Of a stretch of DNA of 64,000 nucleotides, positions 8,641 through 16,978 are shown piece by piece; the first letter of the stretch is position 1; the number at the start of each line of letters is the position of its first letter. Made by a program: the position numbers and the translations under genes. The DNA lies in NCBI RefSeq assembly GCF_000718025.1, contig NZ_JODS01000030.1:74783-138782 (forward strand), given 5' to 3'. The stretch is from Kitasatospora purpeofusca. GTDB taxonomy: Bacteria > Actinomycetota > Actinomycetes > Streptomycetales > Streptomycetaceae. A model generated the notes under the pieces. That model was not told where the DNA came from. It did no database searches and worked only from the letters and a program-made list of their open reading frames with translations.

Positions 8641-8661
8641 CGCGCCCCGGTAGGGGGCGCG
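8641..8661 (+). terminator. Hairpin between the two phosphatase genes
   Basis: 8-bp stem CGCGCCCC / GGGGCGCG with a 5-nt loop, 40 bp after the first phosphatase gene. It separates the paralogues, so they are probably transcribed separately. Confidence 0.5.
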
Positions 8662-8811
8662 AGCGTGGCATTGTGGTTGCGCGGGCGGTAGGACAAAAAC
8701 CTTCGCCCGATCTGATGTTGTGATGTTGAGGGCGTGTGAACGTACCCCTCGATGATGAATACTCGGTCTTCTCGACATCCGGACGGTCGCGGGTTTGGAG
8801 GGGTCGGTCCG

Positions 8812-11415
8812 TTGAACAGCACCCCGGCGCGCAATGCGCCGAGCAGCAGCGGTCATGCCGCTGTACCCGGGCAGGCCGGCGCCCAACACGTGCCGGCCCC
8901 CGCCCACCAGTCGCCCGCCCCCGTCCGTGCCGCCCGGCCGGCCGCCGAGGGGCAGCGCTGGGGCGCCGGGGATCCGGGCTCGATCTACGACTACATCCGG
9001 GTCGCCACCTTCGCCATCGGCCCCGACGGCCGGATCAGCCAGTGGAGCGAACGGGCCGCCGAGTTCTTCGGCGTCACCGCCGTCGAGGCGGTCGGCGCCG
9101 ACCCGGTGACCACCTTCGTGCCGCGCGAGCTCTGGCAGCGCGGCCGGACCAGGCTGGAGCGCACCCTCGCCGGCGAGGAATGGGTCGGCACCGCCCCGTA
9201 CCGGCACGCCGACGGCGGCGAGGGACTCGCCGAGCTCTACCTGATGCCGGACAGCGCGCTGCCCACCGCCGGCGCCACCTGTCTCGCGGTCGACCTCGGC
9301 CGGCTCCGCCGGATCGAGACCGATCTGGCCGCGTCGGAGGCGGTTTTCGGCCAGACTCCGACCGGCTTCGTGCTCTTCGACGACCGGCTCCGCCTCCAGC
9401 GGGTCAACGACGCCTTCGCCTCCGGAATGGGCCTGGCGCCCACCGACCTGGAGGGCCTCACCCCGCACGACATCTTCCCCGGTGCCGAGGCCGACCGCCT
9501 CACCGCCGCCCTGCGCAAGGTCCTCGCCAGCGGCGAGCCCGTCTTCGACCTGCGCTTCCACGCCGCCGTCCCGACCCGCGAGGGCAACCGGCTCTGGGCC
9601 GTCTCGCTCTACCGCCTCAACGGCGCCGCCGGCCAGCCGATGGGGGTCGCCGGCCAGGTCTCCGACGTCACCAGCCGGCACGTCGCCGAGCGCGAGGCCG
9701 ACGGCGTCCGCCGCAACCTCGCGCTGCTCAACGAGGCCAGCGCCCACATCGGCTCCACCCTCGACCTGGAGACCACCGCCAAGGAGCTGCTGGACGTCGT
9801 CGTCCCGCCGTTCTGCGACCTCGCCACCGTCGACCTGTACACCGCGCTGCTCTCCGGCGAGACCGTGCCCAGCGCGGGCCGGCTCGGCGACACCGTGCTC
9901 ACCGACGGCAGCGGCGAACTCCGCCGGGTCGCCGTCTCCAGCGTGGTCGGCGGCGCCTCCTCGGTGCTCGGCTCGGTCACCGGCCTGCCCATCGCCGAGG
10001 CCGGCGGCACCCTCTGCTACCCCCGCCGCTCCCCGCACGCCCGGGCCCTGCGCACCGGCCGCAGCGTCGTCCCCGAGCCCGGCCCCGACCCGCTGCTGCG
10101 CTCCACCCTGATCGTCCCGCTGGTCGCCCGCGACCAGGTGCTCGGCCTGGTCCAGCTCTCCCGGGCGATCGGCAGCGAACCCTTCGACGCCCGTGACGTC
10201 GCCATCGCCGAGGAGCTCGTCGCCCGCGCCGCCGTCTGCATCGACAACGCCCGGCTCTACCGCCGCGAGCACGAGCGCGCGCTGATCCTCCAGCGCAGCC
10301 TGCTGCCCCCGGGCAACCCGGCCGCCAGCGGCCTGGAGATCGCCTGCCGCTACCTGCCCAGCAACAACAACACCGAGGTCGGCGGCGACTGGTTCGACGT
10401 CATCCCGCTGCCCGGCAACCGCACCGCCCTGGTCATCGGCGACGTGATGGGCCGCGGCCTGCGCGCCGCCGTCGCCATGGGCCAGCTGCGCACCGCCGTC
10501 CGCACCCTCGCCATGCTCGACCTCGACCCGGCCGAGGTGCTCACCGCCCTCGACGAGATCGCCCGCGGCCTCGGCGACGACACCGCGCCGGCCGCCCGTT
10601 CCACCCCGTACGGACGGCTCACCTCCACCGCCGACGAGGAGGCCCGCGAGGTCTACCTGGCGACCTGCGTCTACGCGGTCTTCGACGCCGTCACCCGGCG
10701 CTGCGTCTTCGCCAACGCCGGCCACCTCCCGCCGGTGCTGCTCAGCCCCGGCGAGAGCGCCCGGATGCTGGACGTGCCGCCGGGCCTGCCGCTCGGCGTC
10801 GGCGGCGAGCCCTTCGAGGAGGTCGAGCTGACCCTGCCGGACGGCGCCGTGCTCGGCCTCTACACCGACGGCCTGGTGGAGAGCCGCAAGCACCAGCTGG
10901 ACGAGGGCCTGAAGGCGTTCCGCACCGCGCTCTCCGCCGAGGGCAAGGGCCTGGAGGACCTCTGCGACCACGTCCTCGGCGAGCTCAACCCGCACCACGG
11001 CGAGGACGACATCGCCCTGCTGATGGCCCGGGTGCACGCCTTCCCGGCGGACGCCGTCGGCCAGTGGTTCCTGCCGCCCGAGCCCACCTCGGTGGCCAAG
11101 GCCCGCGAGGCCGCCTGCAGCTGGCTGCTCGCCCGCGGTCTGGACGACCTGGTCGACACCACCGAGCTGCTGGTCAGCGAACTGGTCACCAACGCGCTGC
11201 GGCACGGCCGGGGCGAGATCCGGCTGCGGCTGCTGCGCGACCGGACCATGGTGTGCGAGGTCTGGGACGACGGCTACGCCCAGCCCCGGCAGCGGCGCGC
11301 CCACGAGACCGACGAGGGCGGGCGCGGCCTGCAGCTGGTCAGCCTGCTCGCGGAGCGCTGGGGCAGCCGGCGCACCCCCAAGGGCAAGATCGTCTGGTTC
11401 GAGCTGGGGCTGTAG
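8812..11415 (+). CDS. PAS-PAS-GAF-SpoIIE phosphatase with RsbW-like ATPase domain (second copy)
   Basis: An 867-residue paralogue of the preceding gene with the same order: PAS (55-160), PAS (173-293), GAF (303-483), SpoIIE/PP2C (500-740) and HATPase_c (756-866). Metal-binding and catalytic motifs are intact (NTEVGGDWFDV, GDVMGRGLRAA, YTDGLVES, LVSELVTNALRHG, EGGRGLQLV). It differs by a roughly 20-residue insertion in the phosphatase domain (after DDTAPAARSTPYG) and a different N-terminal tail, so it should sense another signal or target another partner. The TTG at 8812 is preferred because GGAGGGG lies 8 nt upstream; an in-frame ATG at 8752 has no such site. No sigma factor or antagonist gene is adjacent. 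Confidence 0.86.
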   Translation: MNSTPARNAPSSSGHAAVPGQAGAQHVPAPAHQSPAPVRAARPAAEGQRWGAGDPGSIYDYIRVATFAIGPDGRISQWSERAAEFFGVTAVEAVGADPVTTFVPRELWQRGRTRLERTLAGEEWVGTAPYRHADGGEGLAELYLMPDSALPTAGATCLAVDLGRLRRIETDLAASEAVFGQTPTGFVLFDDRLRLQRVNDAFASGMGLAPTDLEGLTPHDIFPGAEADRLTAALRKVLASGEPVFDLRFHAAVPTREGNRLWAVSLYRLNGAAGQPMGVAGQVSDVTSRHVAEREADGVRRNLALLNEASAHIGSTLDLETTAKELLDVVVPPFCDLATVDLYTALLSGETVPSAGRLGDTVLTDGSGELRRVAVSSVVGGASSVLGSVTGLPIAEAGGTLCYPRRSPHARALRTGRSVVPEPGPDPLLRSTLIVPLVARDQVLGLVQLSRAIGSEPFDARDVAIAEELVARAAVCIDNARLYRREHERALILQRSLLPPGNPAASGLEIACRYLPSNNNTEVGGDWFDVIPLPGNRTALVIGDVMGRGLRAAVAMGQLRTAVRTLAMLDLDPAEVLTALDEIARGLGDDTAPAARSTPYGRLTSTADEEAREVYLATCVYAVFDAVTRRCVFANAGHLPPVLLSPGESARMLDVPPGLPLGVGGEPFEEVELTLPDGAVLGLYTDGLVESRKHQLDEGLKAFRTALSAEGKGLEDLCDHVLGELNPHHGEDDIALLMARVHAFPADAVGQWFLPPEPTSVAKAREAACSWLLARGLDDLVDTTELLVSELVTNALRHGRGEIRLRLLRDRTMVCEVWDDGYAQPRQRRAHETDEGGRGLQLVSLLAERWGSRRTPKGKIVWFELGL

Positions 11416-11521
11416 GGACCGGGGCAGGTCCCGGCAGCCCCGGTCGGCCGTACCGCCGATCGGGTGCCGCACCCGGTCGGCCGCCGTGTCGCCGCCGCCG
11501 GGGGCCGGGCGGCGGCGTTCC

Positions 11522-13273
11522 ATGGCCGCCATGCGCGCCCGCCTCCCCGTCGCAGCCGCCGCGCTGCTGCTCGCCCTCGGTGCCACCTCCGGCTGCCTCG
11601 GCGGCCCCGGTCCGGCCCGCACCGCCCGGACCCCCGACCCCGCGCCGCCCGCGCCCGCCGCCGTCACCGGCGACGTCCGCCCGGCCGACCGGGCCGCCGT
11701 CCGCGACGGCGGCGCCCTGCGCTGGGCCGTCGACGCCGTACCGGCCACCCTGAACGTCTACCAGCCCGCCGCCACCGCCGACTCCGCGCTGCTGGCGCAC
11801 GCCCTCTACCCGGCGCTGTTCCGGCCGGACGCGCACGGCGAGTGGACCCCCGACGAGGACTACCTGACCGCCGCCGAGGCCACCCCGCCCGGACAGCTGC
11901 CCCAGGTGGTCACCTACCACCTCGCCCCGCGCGCCGTCTGGAGCGACGGCACCCCGATCTCCGCCGCCGACTTCGTCGCCCAGCGGGCCGCGCTCTCCGG
12001 CCTGGACCCCGCCTACCGCGCCGTCCGGCCCGCCGGGTACGAGGCCATCGACTCGATCGTCCAGGGCGCCGACCCGCACGAGGTCAAGGTCACCTTCCGG
12101 CAGCCCTACGGCGAGTGGCGCGCCCTGTTCGGCCCGCTCTACCCCGCCGCCGAGACCGCCACCGCCGCCGCCTTCGGCCGCCCGCTGCCGGGCGGCACCG
12201 CCCACCCGACGGCCGGCCCCTTCCTGGTGTCCGGCTACGACCCGGCCGCCGGCCGGGCCACCCTGGTCCGCAACCCGCACTGGTGGGGCGAGCCGGCCAA
12301 GGCCGACCGGATCGACTTCCTGGCCACCCCCGCCGAACGGCGCGGCGCCGAGCTGGCCGAGGGCAGGCTGGACCTCGCCCCGCTGACCACCGCCGTCGAC
12401 CACGCCGACGGAGACGCCGCCGAGGCGGTCCGCCGCGCCGCGGCCCTGCCCGGCACCGCCCTGCACCGGGCCGCCGGGACCGGCCTCACCCAGCTGACCC
12501 TCAACGCCGCCCGCGAACCGCTCACCGACCCGGCGCTGCGCCGCGCCCTGGCCCGCGCCGTCGACCGGCGGCACGCAGCCGAGGCCGCGCTCACCCCGCT
12601 CGGCCTGCCCGCCGCACCCCTCGGCCACCACCTGCTGACCGGTGACCAGGCCGGCTACCGGGACAACGCCGACGCGCTGGGCACCGCCGACCCCGGGCGG
12701 ATGCTGGACGCGGCGGGCTGGCGGCGGCCCGCCGACGGCGGCACCCGGGCCAGGGACGGCCGTCCGCTGACCCTGAGCCTGCTGGTCCCGGCCGGCTCGG
12801 CGACCCTCCGGCGGGCGGCCGACGCGGTGGCGGCCGACCTCGGCACGGCCGGGGCGGCCGTCCGGGTGGCCGAGGCCCCGCCGGACGCCTTCGTCCGCGA
12901 CCACCTGGCCACCGGGGACTTCGATCTCGCCCTGTTCTCCTGGCCGGCCGGCCCCGGCCCGGCCGGCGAGCAGCGGCCCGTCTACGCCAAGCCCCGGCCC
13001 GGCCCGGACGGCACCCCGGTGCCCGGCAGCAACTACGCCAGGGCCGGCACGGAGGAGATCGACCGCCTCTTCGACCGCGCCGCCGCCGAGCCCGACCCGG
13101 CCGCCCGCCGGGCCCTGCTCCAGGAGACCGATGTGCGGATCTGGCAGCTCGGCCACTCGGTGCCGCTGTTCCAGCGCCCCGAACTGGTGGCCGTCCGCGA
13201 GGGCCTCACCGGCGCCGGAGTCTGGGGCTTCACCCACCCGCAGCTGCGGGACATCGGCTGGTCGGCGGGCTAA
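11522..13273 (+). CDS. Orphan family-5 solute-binding lipoprotein
   Basis: A 583-residue exported lipoprotein. A basic start, the hydrophobic run LPVAAAALLLALGA and a lipobox ending in TSGC give lipidation near residue 25. The mature part is an SBP_bac_5 fold of the oligopeptide/DppA type: GGALRWAVDAVPATLN, the WSDGTPISAADFV segment, and HPTAGPFLVSGYD before LVRNPHWWG. No permease or ATPase is adjacent, so it probably feeds peptides to a transporter encoded elsewhere, possibly the Opp operons 4 kb downstream. ATGs at 11522 and 11531 are both possible and neither has a good ribosome site. It converges on the next gene with overlapping stop codons. Confidence 0.82.
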   Translation: MAAMRARLPVAAAALLLALGATSGCLGGPGPARTARTPDPAPPAPAAVTGDVRPADRAAVRDGGALRWAVDAVPATLNVYQPAATADSALLAHALYPALFRPDAHGEWTPDEDYLTAAEATPPGQLPQVVTYHLAPRAVWSDGTPISAADFVAQRAALSGLDPAYRAVRPAGYEAIDSIVQGADPHEVKVTFRQPYGEWRALFGPLYPAAETATAAAFGRPLPGGTAHPTAGPFLVSGYDPAAGRATLVRNPHWWGEPAKADRIDFLATPAERRGAELAEGRLDLAPLTTAVDHADGDAAEAVRRAAALPGTALHRAAGTGLTQLTLNAAREPLTDPALRRALARAVDRRHAAEAALTPLGLPAAPLGHHLLTGDQAGYRDNADALGTADPGRMLDAAGWRRPADGGTRARDGRPLTLSLLVPAGSATLRRAADAVAADLGTAGAAVRVAEAPPDAFVRDHLATGDFDLALFSWPAGPGPAGEQRPVYAKPRPGPDGTPVPGSNYARAGTEEIDRLFDRAAAEPDPAARRALLQETDVRIWQLGHSVPLFQRPELVAVREGLTGAGVWGFTHPQLRDIGWSAG

Positions 13274-14415
13274 GGGGCCTCGGCCGGCCGGCGGACCTCG
13301 ACGGGTCGTTCGAGCGCGTGCTCCAGGGCAGTGATCCGGGTGAGGCCGGGACACTCCCGGCGGGCCCGGTCGAGAGCTCTCCCGGCCTGTTCGGGCCTCC
13401 CCGCCGCGATCAGGGCCGCAGCCAGTGAACAGCCTGCCTGGGCCCGCCAGAACGGGGAGAGGGAGGCGTCGACCGCGAGGCGGCGGGCCGCACGGACGGC
13501 CGTCTCCGGATCGCCGTTGAAGCGGGCGAGGTCGGCAGCCGGCACCAGGGACCGGAGCTTGGCCCGGTCGTCGTCACCGAAGACGTCCAGGGCCGGTGCC
13601 AGCAGTGCCCCAGCCCTGGACCGGGGCAGTTCTCCGCTGTCGCTGCGGCAGACGGTCAGCATCGCGCTGACGACGTGCGCCTGGAGGGCGGAGCAGCCGT
13701 GTGCCGATGCCTTCGCGACGAGCCGGTCGGCGTCGTCGTGGCGGCCCTCGGCGAGCGCGACCCCGGCAGCGGTGAGGTACTCCTCGCCCGTGGAGAGTCG
13801 GCCCAGCGCGGCGCGCGCCTGCGGGACCAGGCCCCGGTAGAGCAGTCGTTCGGCCGTGATGCCACGCGGTGACCAGAGGTGGGGCTCCAGCGCGCGGGGG
13901 CGGAACGGAAGCACGAGGACGGCCCACGCGGAGTTGACCGGCGACGCCCCCTGGAGCAGCAGCAGGAGGACGAGGGTGGAGAGCAGGCCGAGCCCGACAC
14001 CCCGGGCGGCCCCGGTGCCGGAGACCGCCAGCCAGACCCCCAGCCCGCAGTGCCCGGCGAGCCAGGCGACCGAGCAGACCCACAGCCGGATCCGAGGGGC
14101 CCGGACGGGCGTCAGGCCCCAGGAGATCCGCAGGCCCGTCGTGGGCCGCAGCCCCAGGCAGACCGGGACCCCGGCGACCGTCCCCTGCCACAGCCTCCGC
14201 CCGCGCCCGTAGGAGACGAAGAGCAGCCGCGCTCCACAGAGCCGGTGGGTGAGCAGGCACCAGAGGTCGGAGAGCGGCTCCTGGCCCAGCAGGGTGCCGA
14301 GCAGGAATCCCAGAGCGGTCCACGGCGGGAGGCCGCGGTCGACCATCGCGATCAGGGTGGTGGTGCCGGCGAGGAGGAAGATCCAGGGGAGGGCGAATCG
14401 AAGACGGTTGATCAC
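13270..14415 (-). CDS. Multi-pass membrane protein, possibly inactive M50-like, with helical C-terminal domain
   Basis: A 381-residue protein I do not recognise with certainty. The N-terminal 180 residues hold about four hydrophobic helices (about 8-25, 31-45, 112-130, 136-158). Between the second and third is LCGARLLFVSYGRGRRLW, which resembles the stretch after the zinc helix of site-2 (M50) proteases. The position where HExxH should be reads DLWCL, so it cannot be an active metalloprotease if the match is real. Residues 185-375 are Ala/Leu-rich helices with a TPR-like look (LLYRGLVPQARAALGRLSTG). The start ATG at 14415 is followed by ATCAACCG. It overlaps the convergent lipoprotein gene by its stop codon only. 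Confidence 0.5.
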   Translation of the reverse strand: MINRLRFALPWIFLLAGTTTLIAMVDRGLPPWTALGFLLGTLLGQEPLSDLWCLLTHRLCGARLLFVSYGRGRRLWQGTVAGVPVCLGLRPTTGLRISWGLTPVRAPRIRLWVCSVAWLAGHCGLGVWLAVSGTGAARGVGLGLLSTLVLLLLLQGASPVNSAWAVLVLPFRPRALEPHLWSPRGITAERLLYRGLVPQARAALGRLSTGEEYLTAAGVALAEGRHDDADRLVAKASAHGCSALQAHVVSAMLTVCRSDSGELPRSRAGALLAPALDVFGDDDRAKLRSLVPAADLARFNGDPETAVRAARRLAVDASLSPFWRAQAGCSLAAALIAAGRPEQAGRALDRARRECPGLTRITALEHALERPVEVRRPAEAP

Positions 14416-14538
14416 GGCTGAAGCCTGTCCGAGTCCGAACGCGGGGTGAAGGGGAAGTGATCCAGCTGTGATCTTGCTCCCCCGGACGACTCCCGTTTCG
14501 GCCGAGCTGGGCGGTTCCCCGTACGATAGGAGGAAGCC

Positions 14539-14571
14539 GTGGCATGTCCTGCCCGGCGGGTGGACCGGTAG
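14539..14571 (+). other. Possible upstream ORF in the typA leader
   Basis: GTG at 14539 begins a 10-codon ORF (MACPARRVDR) that ends in TAG. A perfect AGGAGG lies 5 nt upstream, a far better ribosome site than that of typA itself 97 nt downstream. A TACGAT hexamer at 14522-14527 could be the -10 box, but a start directly after it would shorten the ribosome site. The ORF may regulate typA or may be chance. Confidence 0.3.
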
Positions 14572-14668
14572 TAGCAGGCGGAACGGGCGGCGGCGATCAA
14601 CAGGGATCGCCGGTCGGCGTCACGCAGCCGGGCGCCGTAACCCACGATTCCGGGAGAATCCGCTCAGC

Positions 14669-16537
14669 ATGCCCACGCGCAATGACATCCGCAACGTTGC
14701 CATCGTCGCTCACGTCGACCACGGCAAGACCACTCTGGTCGACGCCATGCTGAAGCAGGCCGGCGCCTTCGCCGCCCACCAGCACCTCGATGACCGGATG
14801 ATGGACTCCAACGATCTGGAGCGCGAGAAGGGCATCACCATTCTCGCGAAGAACACCGCCGTCAAGTACCACCCCAAGGAGGGTGGCGCGCCGATCACGA
14901 TCAACATCATCGACACCCCCGGCCACGCCGACTTCGGTGGTGAGGTCGAGCGCGGCCTGTCGATGGTCGACGCGGTCGTGCTGCTCGTCGACGCCTCCGA
15001 GGGCCCGCTGCCGCAGACCCGCTTCGTGCTCCGCAAGGCGCTGACGGCCAAGCTGCCGGTCATCCTCTGCATCAACAAGACCGACCGCCCGGACTCCCGG
15101 ATCGACGAGGTCATCAACGAGACCTACGACCTCTTCCTGGACCTCGACGCCACCGAGGACCAGATCGAGTTCCCGATCGTCTACGCCTGTGCGCGTGACG
15201 GCGTCGCCTCGATGACCAAGCCGGAGAACGGCACCGTGCCGGCCGACAGCGACTCGCTGGAGCCGTTCTTCTCGACCATCCTGCAGCACGTGCCGGCCCC
15301 GATCTACGACGAGGACGCCCCGCTCCAGGCGCACGTCACCAACCTGGACGCCGACAACTTCCTCGGCCGCATCGCGCTCTGCCGCGTCGAGCAGGGCGAG
15401 CTGCGCAAGGGCCAGCAGGTCGCGTGGATGAAGCGGGACGGCTCGGTCCAGCAGGTCAAGATCACCGAGCTGCTGATGACCGAGGCGCTCACCCGCAAGC
15501 CGGCCGAGGTGGCCGGCCCCGGCGACATCTGTGCCGTCGCGGGCATCCCGGAGATCATGATCGGCGAGACCCTGGCCGACCTGGAGAACCCGGTCGCGCT
15601 GCCGCTCATCACGGTGGACGAGCCGGCCATCTCGATGGTCATCGGCACCAACACCTCGCCGCTGGTCGGCAAGGGCGGCAAGGGCCACAAGGTCACCGCC
15701 CGCATGGTGAAGGACCGCCTGGACCGCGAGCTGATCGGTAACGTCTCGCTCCGCGTGCTGCCGACCGAGCGTCCGGACGCCTGGGAGGTCCAGGGCCGTG
15801 GCGAGCTGGCGCTGGCCATCCTGGTCGAGACCATGCGCCGGGAGCTCTTCGAGCTGACCGTCGGCAAGCCGCAGGTCGTCACCAAGGTCATCAACGGCAA
15901 GACCCACGAGCCGGTCGAGCGGATGACCATCGACAGCCCCGAGGAGTACCTCGGCGCCATCACCCAGCTGATGGCGACCCGCAAGGGCCGTATGGAGACC
16001 ATGACGAACCACGGCTCCGGCTGGGTCCGCATGGAGTTCATCGTCCCGTCGCGCGGCCTGATCGGCTTCCGGACCCAGTTCCTGACCGACACCCGCGGCA
16101 CCGGCATCGCGCACAGCATCTTCGAGGGCCACGAGCCGTGGTTCGGCGAGCTGCGGATGCGCAACAACGGTTCGCTGGTGGCGGACCGCGCGGGCGTCGT
16201 GACGCCGTTCGCGATGATGGGCATCCAGGAGCGCGGCACGCTCTTCGTCGAGCCCACCACCGAGGTGTACGAGGGCATGATCGTCGGCGAGAACTCGCGT
16301 CAGGACGACATGGACATCAACATCACCAAGGAGAAGAAGCTCACCAACATGCGTGCCGCTTCCTCCGACACCACCGAGAACCTGGTGCCGCCGCGCAAGC
16401 TCTCGCTGGAGCAGTCGCTGGAGTTCTGCCGCGAGGACGAGTGCATCGAGGTGACCCCGGAGACCGTGCGTATCCGTAAGGTCGTCCTGGACCAGAAGGA
16501 GCGCGGGCGTACCGCTTCGCGCGCCAAGAAGGCCTGA
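14669..16537 (+). CDS. typA: Ribosome-associated GTPase TypA/BipA
   Basis: A 622-residue translational GTPase of normal family length. The GTPase domain carries AHVDHGKTT (G1, about residues 12-20), EKGITI (switch region), DTPGHADF (G3) and NKTD (G4). EF-Tu-like domain 2, an EF-G-like domain V (GRGELALAILVETMRRE) and the BipA-specific C-terminal domain (SRGLIGFRTQFLTDTRG; the KLTNMRAASSD loop) follow. TypA binds the 70S ribosome and aids 50S assembly and stress adaptation. The start MPTRNDIRNVAIVAHVDHGKTT matches homologues; the frame stays open upstream without support. GGGAG is about 12 nt upstream. Followed by a canonical terminator and the first Opp operon. Confidence 0.96.
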   Translation: MPTRNDIRNVAIVAHVDHGKTTLVDAMLKQAGAFAAHQHLDDRMMDSNDLEREKGITILAKNTAVKYHPKEGGAPITINIIDTPGHADFGGEVERGLSMVDAVVLLVDASEGPLPQTRFVLRKALTAKLPVILCINKTDRPDSRIDEVINETYDLFLDLDATEDQIEFPIVYACARDGVASMTKPENGTVPADSDSLEPFFSTILQHVPAPIYDEDAPLQAHVTNLDADNFLGRIALCRVEQGELRKGQQVAWMKRDGSVQQVKITELLMTEALTRKPAEVAGPGDICAVAGIPEIMIGETLADLENPVALPLITVDEPAISMVIGTNTSPLVGKGGKGHKVTARMVKDRLDRELIGNVSLRVLPTERPDAWEVQGRGELALAILVETMRRELFELTVGKPQVVTKVINGKTHEPVERMTIDSPEEYLGAITQLMATRKGRMETMTNHGSGWVRMEFIVPSRGLIGFRTQFLTDTRGTGIAHSIFEGHEPWFGELRMRNNGSLVADRAGVVTPFAMMGIQERGTLFVEPTTEVYEGMIVGENSRQDDMDINITKEKKLTNMRAASSDTTENLVPPRKLSLEQSLEFCREDECIEVTPETVRIRKVVLDQKERGRTASRAKKA

Positions 16538-16557
16538 TTCCGGCCTTCTGAGCTTCT

Positions 16558-16576
16558 CCGGCCGTGCTTCGGCCGG
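16558..16576 (+). terminator. First hairpin after typA
   Basis: CCGGCCG / CGGCCGG, 7-bp stem with a TGCTT loop, 20 bp after the typA stop. Confidence 0.5.
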
Positions 16577-16583
16577 AAACCGT

Positions 16584-16619
16584 CGCCCCCCTTTCCGATG
16601 GAGAGGGGGGCGAACTTTT
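16584..16619 (+). terminator. Rho-independent terminator of typA
   Basis: A 12-bp stem with one G-U pair (16584-16595 with 16601-16612) is followed by AACTTTTTC. This is one of the few terminators here with a clear U tract. Confidence 0.85.
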
Positions 16620-16978
16620 TCAACAACTCGACGGTGCCGGCGCAGGTATAAACCGAATAGCGCTTACCACGTCAAGGTGTCCGCTGAGCGAACGTGACAG
16701 TCCGTCATTCATGACGACTGTCCGTTTGATGCCTGTCTGAGTATGTCTCTTATGTCCGATTTTCGAAACTTACCGACCGTTCATGTGACCTAATTGAGAT
16801 CGGCAGTGGTCACTTTCGTGTCCATGGGTGACACATAGTGGGTGCAGTCAGGCTCGGGTCAAGGGTTAACGCGCAGGGGTGCGCGCCGAAACCACGAGCG
16901 CGGACGGCACAGCGGAGCGGTGACAACCGGCCGCGGTGCTCTCCTCGTTGGAAAGTCGAATTCAGGAGGCATCCCCCC
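16620..16978 (+). promoter_or_regulatory. Upstream regulatory region of opp operon 1
   Basis: A 359-bp gene-free region that is AT-richer than its surroundings. It contains the inverted repeat at 16696-16722, a second smaller inverted repeat at 16818-16834 (GTGTC, 7 nt, GACAC) and several weak -10 candidates (CTAATT near 16791, CATAGT near 16834). The binding-protein gene has AGGAGG 9 nt before its ATG. No single promoter stands out. Confidence 0.45.
16696..16722. promoter_or_regulatory. Imperfect palindrome, candidate operator of opp operon 1
   Basis: GACAGTCCGTCAT, a TC spacer and ATGACGACTGTC form a 12-13 bp inverted repeat with one unpaired base, about 260 bp before the binding-protein start. 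This looks like a dimeric regulator site and not a terminator, as the arms are not GC-rich. Confidence 0.45.

Noticed and set aside
5782..11748. Very long open frame (1988 codons) on the minus strand
   Set aside because: It is antisense to the two phosphatase genes, has no family features and arises from GC-rich codon bias.
14468..14668. In-frame upstream extension of typA
   Set aside because: Homologues start at MPTRNDIRN; the extra codons are basic and have no ribosome site.
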